Below the pieces are notes generated by a model, which saw only the letters and a program-made list of their open reading frames with translations, ran no database searches and was not told where the DNA came from. A stretch of 32,169 nt of DNA, taken from the NCBI GenBank assembly GCA_018061145.1, contig JAGOUR010000003.1:1-32169 (forward strand). The letters run 5' to 3'. The DNA comes from Minisyncoccota bacterium. GTDB lineage: Bacteria > Patescibacteriota > Minisyncoccia > Phycocordibacterales > UBA9973. Positions 27,952-32,169 of this stretch are shown in pieces (within the stretch, counting starts at the first letter, position 1; the number at the start of each line of letters is the position of its first letter). Made by a program: the position numbers and the translations under genes.

Positions 27952-30120
27952 TTATTCAAAGTGCATTGTGATATTTTTTTGTTCGACAGTGCGAAGTAGG
28001 ACAGGGGATGATGAGAGTTTTGGGTCTTTGTTTACCAGATCTATCGCTTCATTACGAGCAGCTTCTACCATTTTAATATTCTTTATAGCTTCCATCCCTA
28101 GATCTGTGATACCCCATTGTTTACCACCGCCGAGCTCTCCTGCCCCACGTAGTGTTAGATCTAGCTCTGCTAGCTCGAATCCACTCGCAGCTTTTTTTAG
28201 AGCTTTTAGTCTGTCCATAGTCTTTTCTGTTTTGGCTTCTGCAAATAGATAACAATATGATTGATCATTGGATCGGATGACACGTCCGCGGAGCTGGTGC
28301 AGCTGGGCTAGGCCAAATCGTTCTGCTCCCTCGATGACTATCGATGTGGCATTTGGCACATTCACACCCACCTCGATCACCGATGTAGATACTAGTATAT
28401 CTATCTTGTGATCTTTGAAATCTTGCATGACTTCCTCCTTTTTCTGTTTCGTCATTTTGCTATGCATGACTTCGATATTGTATTTTTGGAAGACTTCTTT
28501 TTTCAGTCTCTTGGCCTCGGTGGTCACATTTTTCATAGCTAAGGCTTTTTCTTGATCAGGATCCGGCTCATCTATACGTGGGCAGATGACATATGCCTGG
28601 TGGCCTGCTTCGAGTTCTCTGTGTATTTTTGCATACGCTTCATCGCGTTTGCCAGGCGCGACAATTTCAGTAATTACTTTTTTTCTTCCGGCCGGCATCT
28701 CGTCTATAATTGATAGATCAAGGTCTCCGTATATCGTCAGAGCAAGTGTGCGGGGGATGGGGGTCGCCGTCATAGACAAATAGTGCGGTGCATGGCCTTC
28801 CTTTTTTGCGAGCTTCATTCTTTGATTTGTTCCAAAGCGATGTTGCTCGTCGATGATGACTAAGCCTAGGTCTTCGAATTCTACAGATTTAGATACGAGT
28901 GCGTGCGTACCGACGAGTATCGGTATCTCGCCATTCTTTACCCACTTTAATAATTGACTGCGAGAAATAGTCGTCCATGGTTCCTGAGCGCTAGCGACCT
29001 TGGTCGGGAATTTCCTGCAGCCGGATCCCGTGATCAGACCGATAGATATACCAGTATGTTTAAAATATTCGATAAAGCTTTCGAATAGCTGTGTGGCTAG
29101 CACCTCGGTCGGTGCCATATATGCCACCTGGATATTGCCAAAGTTCTGCCCGACTGGACGATTCTTGATCACGGCATATGCTACTGTCGCTGCGATAAAA
29201 GTTTTACCAGAGCCTACATCACCCTCTACTAGTCTCGACATCGCCTTGTCCTTTTGAAAATCTTCGAGGATTGAATTTATCGCATTGGTCTGTGCATTCG
29301 TAGGCTTGAAAGGGAAGCGCCCCACAAAGTCTGCGATATCTGCTGTTGGGATTTTTAATTTATATGAAAAAAGTTCTTCGTATTCTTTACGTTCCATTTG
29401 TCGAGCCAGCTGTATGAAAAATACTTCTTCAAATGCGAATCTCTTTCGGGCCGCATCTGCATCATTTTTCTTTTGTGGTGCATGGATCCAGATCAGAGCT
29501 GTCTTTAGATTTGGCAGATTATATTTCTTTATTATTTCTTCGGGTATATATTCTGTGATATTTTCAAGAGCTCCACTTTTTATTATTTTTTGGATTGCGT
29601 GGTACATCCACTTTGAAGTGATACCCTTTGTCTCGGGATAGATAGGGTAGCCAAAGCTCGCAGCTGTCTCTCCATTTGAAAATAGTGAATCATGTGTGTC
29701 GATAGGCAGGATATCTTCCTTGGTAATCTCTGGATTGGTCAGTGTCATACCATAACTCGGACTATTTGATACCTTGCCCGTCACTCTTACTACTGCACCC
29801 TCGCGAAGCATTTTTGCCAGGTATGGCTGATGGAACCAGACTATTTTTATCTTGCCGGTCAGATCTGTTAGTTCTGCATGGCCCATAGGAATTTTACTCT
29901 TGAAACCTTTTTTTGTTTCGAGTTTTGATATTGTTCCTAATAGTGTCACATTTTCTCCGTCGGAGATATTATTGATATGTTTTACTTCGGATATATCTGT
30001 GTATCTTGTGGGGAAGTAGTATAGGAGGTCATGGATAGTCTTGATTCCAAGCTTGGCTAATGCCACTTTTTGCCCGGCATCTATCCTGAAATTTTTTTCG
30101 ATTGGTTCGTGCAATTGCAT
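27952..30120 (-). CDS. recG: ATP-dependent DNA helicase RecG
   Basis: RecG remodels stalled replication forks and Holliday junctions. The 722-aa protein has an N-terminal wedge/OB domain (about 55-130, 'NVTLLGTISKLETKKGFKS'), 'FKPTNAQTNAINSIL' (Q-motif region), Walker A 'EGDVGSGKT' (299-307), motif Ia 'MAPTEVLATQ', motif II 'IIDEQHRFG' (422-430), motif III 'MTATPIPRTLA', and motifs V-VI 'STSVIEVGVNVPNA', 'QLRGRVIR'. Length is slightly longer than the usual ~690. No partner genes are adjacent. Confidence 0.97.
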   Translation of the reverse strand: MQLHEPIEKNFRIDAGQKVALAKLGIKTIHDLLYYFPTRYTDISEVKHINNISDGENVTLLGTISKLETKKGFKSKIPMGHAELTDLTGKIKIVWFHQPYLAKMLREGAVVRVTGKVSNSPSYGMTLTNPEITKEDILPIDTHDSLFSNGETAASFGYPIYPETKGITSKWMYHAIQKIIKSGALENITEYIPEEIIKKYNLPNLKTALIWIHAPQKKNDADAARKRFAFEEVFFIQLARQMERKEYEELFSYKLKIPTADIADFVGRFPFKPTNAQTNAINSILEDFQKDKAMSRLVEGDVGSGKTFIAATVAYAVIKNRPVGQNFGNIQVAYMAPTEVLATQLFESFIEYFKHTGISIGLITGSGCRKFPTKVASAQEPWTTISRSQLLKWVKNGEIPILVGTHALVSKSVEFEDLGLVIIDEQHRFGTNQRMKLAKKEGHAPHYLSMTATPIPRTLALTIYGDLDLSIIDEMPAGRKKVITEIVAPGKRDEAYAKIHRELEAGHQAYVICPRIDEPDPDQEKALAMKNVTTEAKRLKKEVFQKYNIEVMHSKMTKQKKEEVMQDFKDHKIDILVSTSVIEVGVNVPNATSIVIEGAERFGLAQLHQLRGRVIRSNDQSYCYLFAEAKTEKTMDRLKALKKAASGFELAELDLTLRGAGELGGGKQWGITDLGMEAIKNIKMVEAARNEAIDLVNKDPKLSSSPVLLRTVEQKNITMHFE

Positions 30121-30136
30121 ATGTAAATTGTATCAC

Positions 30137-30167
30137 AAAATACCCCCGGCCATTTGGCCGGGGGTAT
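30137..30167 (-). terminator. Terminator of the mscL-kinase-regulator-peptide operon
   Basis: A perfect GC-rich hairpin, ATACCCCCGGCC (30140-30151) and its complement (30156-30167), loop ATTT, with T-rich sequence on the minus-strand side. It separates the operon from recG. Confidence 0.85.
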
Positions 30168-30169
30168 TT

Positions 30170-30262
30170 CTATTTACCATACATAACTATTCCTCCGATA
30201 GCTATCATTATCATGAGTAGCAAGATAGCTAATCTTGGATTTTCTACACTCTTTAATTTCAT
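30170..30262 (-). CDS. 30-aa single-helix membrane peptide
   Basis: On the minus strand an ATG at 30262 overlaps the response-regulator stop (TAATG) and opens a 30-codon frame ending in TAG at 30170. It has a basic start 'MKLKSVENPR', one hydrophobic helix (about 11-28, 'LAILLLMIMIAIGGIVMYG'), and K at the end. Translational coupling and the terminator directly after it argue that it is real. Function unknown; a small membrane partner of the signalling pair or of MscL is conceivable. Confidence 0.6.
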   Translation of the reverse strand: MKLKSVENPRLAILLLMIMIAIGGIVMYGK

Positions 30263-30630
30263 TATTTATTCAATACAGCCTTGATCTCTGTGACTAGTTC
30301 TTCTAGTGTAAAGTTGGACTTTACCATGAATTTTGTTGCACCCAGGGCCTCTGCCTTTTGCATCGCAGTATCTTCTGACAGGTTTGAGAATACGATAACT
30401 GGGGTAGTCTTTGTTGTCTCTTGTTCTCTCATTTTTTTTAATATATCAAAACCATCAAAATTTGGGAGCATTAGATCTAGGAGTACCAACGATACACCTG
30501 GTTCATTTATCTTTGCCATGCCCTCATCTCCTGTGCTTGCTGTGATAACTTCAAATCCCTCCTTATTCAGCTTGCTAGCTTCGAGGCTCTGTAGGAAGCT
30601 GTCGTCTTCTATTACTAATATCTTGCTCAT
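30262..30630 (-). CDS. Response regulator, receiver domain only
   Basis: A 122-aa CheY-like protein. Phospho-acceptor D52 is in 'LVLLDLMLP'; the acidic pair is E8/D9-D10 in 'VIEDD'; S82 in 'IVFSNLS' and K104 in 'FMVKSN' complete the switch residues. There is no DNA-binding or enzymatic output domain, so output is by protein contact or by phosphotransfer. It follows a soluble histidine kinase by 18 bases and is translationally coupled to a 30-aa membrane peptide. Start is the ATG at 30630. Confidence 0.95.
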   Translation of the reverse strand: MSKILVIEDDSFLQSLEASKLNKEGFEVITASTGDEGMAKINEPGVSLVLLDLMLPNFDGFDILKKMREQETTKTTPVIVFSNLSEDTAMQKAEALGATKFMVKSNFTLEELVTEIKAVLNK

Positions 30631-30648
30631 TGTTTTATTGTATCATTA

Positions 30649-31389
30649 TTAATTATTAAGAGGCAACATTACAAAAAAAGTAGTACCTTTGTCATTGCTT
30701 TCAAACCAGATCTTTCCATTGTGATGCTCTACTATCTTTTTTGTGGTAAATAGTCCAAGACCTGAACCAATAGCGTCTTTTTGCTTTGCATTTTCTGTTC
30801 GATAAAACTTTTCAAATATCTTTGGTTGGTCTTCTTTTGCTATCGTGATACCTTCATCTCTGACTGATATCTCGATACCCTTGTCGTCTTCACCCATAGA
30901 TATGACGACTTTACCTTTTTCATTACTGTACTTTATCGAATTTTCTATTAGATTTTGTAGGACTACTCGGATCATCTCTTTGTCTACTGATATCTCAGGT
31001 ATGGCTGTGTGGGGTTTTAGGAATATCAGCTCGATATCTTTTTTGTGTGACTCGCTATAGAATTCAAATATTGTTTCTTCGAGTAGTTCTACTATATTTA
31101 CCTTTGTGAAATTGAATTTTAATATTGTGTCCTCTGTGTGATTCAATGTGAGCATATCATTTGTGAGCTTTATCATCCTCTCTGTACTCTCGTATGCTTT
31201 GTTTATCAGATTCTCTTGTTCACTTGTGAGCTCACCTAGGTCTTTATCTAAAAACATTTTCAATATCCATTTAGATGCAGATAGGGAAGTGCGTAGTTGG
31301 TGAGCTGAGATCGATATCAAATCTGATTTTACCAGATTGATATTTTTTAATTCATCGTTCTCTGCTTTTATTTTTTGTAGTTCGTCCAT
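30649..31389 (-). CDS. Soluble sensor histidine kinase
   Basis: A 246-aa kinase without membrane helices. H30 lies in 'SISAHQLRTSLSA' (H-box), followed by the dimer helices, the N-box 'NLIENSIKYS', G1 'VRDEGITIAKED', F-box 'FEKFYR' and G2 'GSGLGLFTTKKIVEHH'. G1 reads DEGITI instead of DxGxGI, which may weaken or alter ATP binding. The first 22 residues are a short coiled helix, with no sensor domain, so the signal must come from a partner. Its ATG lies one base after the mscL stop, so both are translated together; MscL or membrane tension is a candidate input. Confidence 0.93.
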   Translation of the reverse strand: MDELQKIKAENDELKNINLVKSDLISISAHQLRTSLSASKWILKMFLDKDLGELTSEQENLINKAYESTERMIKLTNDMLTLNHTEDTILKFNFTKVNIVELLEETIFEFYSESHKKDIELIFLKPHTAIPEISVDKEMIRVVLQNLIENSIKYSNEKGKVVISMGEDDKGIEISVRDEGITIAKEDQPKIFEKFYRTENAKQKDAIGSGLGLFTTKKIVEHHNGKIWFESNDKGTTFFVMLPLNN

Positions 31390-31390
31390 A

Positions 31391-31768
31391 TTATTTTTTT
31401 GCTGGGGTTGCTCCTAATGTGCCGACTTTACCAATATCTATTTTTTGTATTTGCTCCTGGTCTATGCGCAGTATCTTTACACCCGCATATACTACGAGAG
31501 CTATAACTATGAAATCTATACCATTGTTCAAGAAAGCTCCGTAGTGTATGGATACATTGCCTATCTTGTATGTTGCCTTTGCTAGATCGTCCACTCCACC
31601 CATCATTCCATTTAGCACAGGATTTATGATGTCTGTAACTAGTGATGATACAAATTTAGAAACAGCTCCTCCTAAAATGAAACCAATCGCCAGACTGACA
31701 ACTCCTTGTTTTTTGATAAATTCACTGAAGCCCGATACTCCACGAATTTTTTTAATATGTTCTCTCAT
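31391..31768 (-). CDS. mscL: Large-conductance mechanosensitive channel MscL
   Basis: MscL opens under membrane tension to release solutes during osmotic downshock. The 125-aa protein has the amphipathic N-helix ('FSEFIKKQGVVSLAIGFILG'), pore helix with Gly/Ala packing ('GGAVSKFVSSLVTDIINP'), the loop and the second helix ('FIVIALVVYAGVKIL'), and a charged end. The length is normal. TATAAT lies 7 bases before the ATG. It leads an operon with a histidine kinase, a response regulator and a 30-aa membrane peptide. Confidence 0.96.
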   Translation of the reverse strand: MREHIKKIRGVSGFSEFIKKQGVVSLAIGFILGGAVSKFVSSLVTDIINPVLNGMMGGVDDLAKATYKIGNVSIHYGAFLNNGIDFIVIALVVYAGVKILRIDQEQIQKIDIGKVGTLGATPAKK

Positions 31769-31775
31769 GAGAATA

Positions 31776-31781
31776 ATTATA
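31776..31781 (-). promoter_or_regulatory. -10 element of the mscL operon
   Basis: TATAAT on the minus strand, 7 bases before the ATG at 31768. No good -35 found. Confidence 0.5.
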
Positions 31782-31809
31782 TCATATAGTGTATATGAAT
31801 ATATCTATT

Positions 31810-31838
31810 TTGACTTTGTGTTACAATAGTGGTATATT
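31810..31838 (+). promoter_or_regulatory. Promoter of the gene leaving the window
   Basis: TTGACT (31810-31815), 17-base spacer, TATATT (31833-31838). The start is predicted near 31845, just before a terminator-like hairpin. Confidence 0.65.
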
Positions 31839-31852
31839 ATCTATAATATTAA

Positions 31853-31886
31853 GGACTCCAAATGGCCTGGGCCATTTTTTTAGTCC
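31853..31886 (+). terminator. Attenuator-like terminator hairpin in the leader
   Basis: AAATGGC (31860-31866) / GCCATTT (31871-31877), CTGG tetraloop, then TTTT. It is enclosed by GGACT (31853-31857) / AGTCC (31882-31886). It is about 10 bases into the predicted transcript and 50 bases before the next ATG. Confidence 0.7.
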
Positions 31887-31926
31887 CAATTTTGTTGTTT
31901 TAAAATTTTTAAATTTATTATTTATT

Positions 31927-32169
31927 ATGAGAATCACTGCACATGAGTGCATACTGGGTTATCTCAAATCCAGTATGAAAGAAAAAACTATCGCTTTTTT
32001 TGATTGTAAAGAAGGCTTAAATCCAAAAATTTTAACCAAAGCATGCCTCGAGGGTATCGAGGAAGAAAGAACTTATTATTTATCATTCAACAAAACAAGG
32101 GGTAGCTCACGAAAGAAGATTAAGGGTGTATTGGAAGTATTGCTTAGAGAATACAATATTACTTTTATT
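31927..32169 (+). CDS. Protein of unknown function, 3' truncated by the window
   Basis: The frame opens at the ATG 31927 and is still open at the last base, giving 81 residues. It starts 'MRITAHECILGYLKSSMKEK', then 'TIAFFDCKEGLNPKILTK', 'GIEEERTYYLSFNKTRG' and 'VLEVLLREYNITFI'. I do not recognise the family from this part; there is no signal peptide or membrane helix. A promoter and an attenuator-like hairpin lie upstream, so its expression may be regulated by premature termination. Confidence 0.7.
   Translation, partial: MRITAHECILGYLKSSMKEKTIAFFDCKEGLNPKILTKACLEGIEEERTYYLSFNKTRGSSRKKIKGVLEVLLREYNITFI

Noticed and set aside
1-32169. CRISPR array or prophage
   Set aside because: No regularly spaced direct repeats and no phage structural, integrase or terminase genes were seen.

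Overview
The window looks like chromosomal DNA of a small-genome bacterium of the Candidate Phyla Radiation (Patescibacteria), most likely the Parcubacteria side. This is inference from family knowledge. The pointers are: AT-rich sequence, very short gene spacing, few ribosome-binding sites, a nucleoside diphosphate kinase with an internal insertion, an archaeal-like UMP kinase, a soluble VirD4/TraG-like ATPase, and a Cys-rich protein that I recall from these genomes only as hypothetical. The genetic code is standard. Of 39 genes with a visible stop, 33 use TAA, 5 use TAG and 1 uses TGA.

Layout. 1-4586: 3' end of secY, adenylate kinase, UMP kinase, a Cys-rich unknown and methionine aminopeptidase. 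4603-10607: a putative operon with a DNA-pumping type ATPase, two tandem paralogous exported proteins of unknown function, and two Nudix hydrolases. 10609-13404: a palindromic repeat, ndk, a CYTH protein, an HD hydrolase, a probable structured small RNA (6S-like) with its own promoter and terminator, and a membrane protein. 13441-16834: beta-CASP RNase; then infC-rpmI-rplT on the minus strand, divergent from truB. 16862-19177: two unknown proteins and a phosphohexomutase on the minus strand. 19283-20835: the trans-translation locus, smpB and tmRNA (ssrA), interrupted on both sides of ssrA by single-domain GIY-YIG genes and palindromes. 20900-23603: a small membrane protein divergent from ftsH, then a GNAT-like protein. 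23689-23762: tRNA with anticodon UAU. 23871-26198: a metal module (ZIP transporter, Fur/Zur regulator, YibE/F protein). 26235-27900: ECF sigma factor, probable membrane anti-sigma factor, secreted protein. 27952-31768, minus strand: recG, then mscL - histidine kinase - response regulator - 30-aa membrane peptide. 31810-32169: a promoter, an attenuator-like hairpin and a truncated unknown gene.

How the genes relate. Much of the window is protein synthesis and quality control: SecY, Map, IF3, L20, L35, TruB, tmRNA/SmpB, FtsH and a tRNA. A second group makes or cleans nucleotides (Adk, PyrH, Ndk, two Nudix, HD). The accessory parts are the ATPase/paralog cassette, the GIY-YIG insertions and the sigma/anti-sigma set. 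A recurring regulatory feature is a -10 hexamer placed 6-8 bases before the ATG, which predicts leaderless mRNAs.
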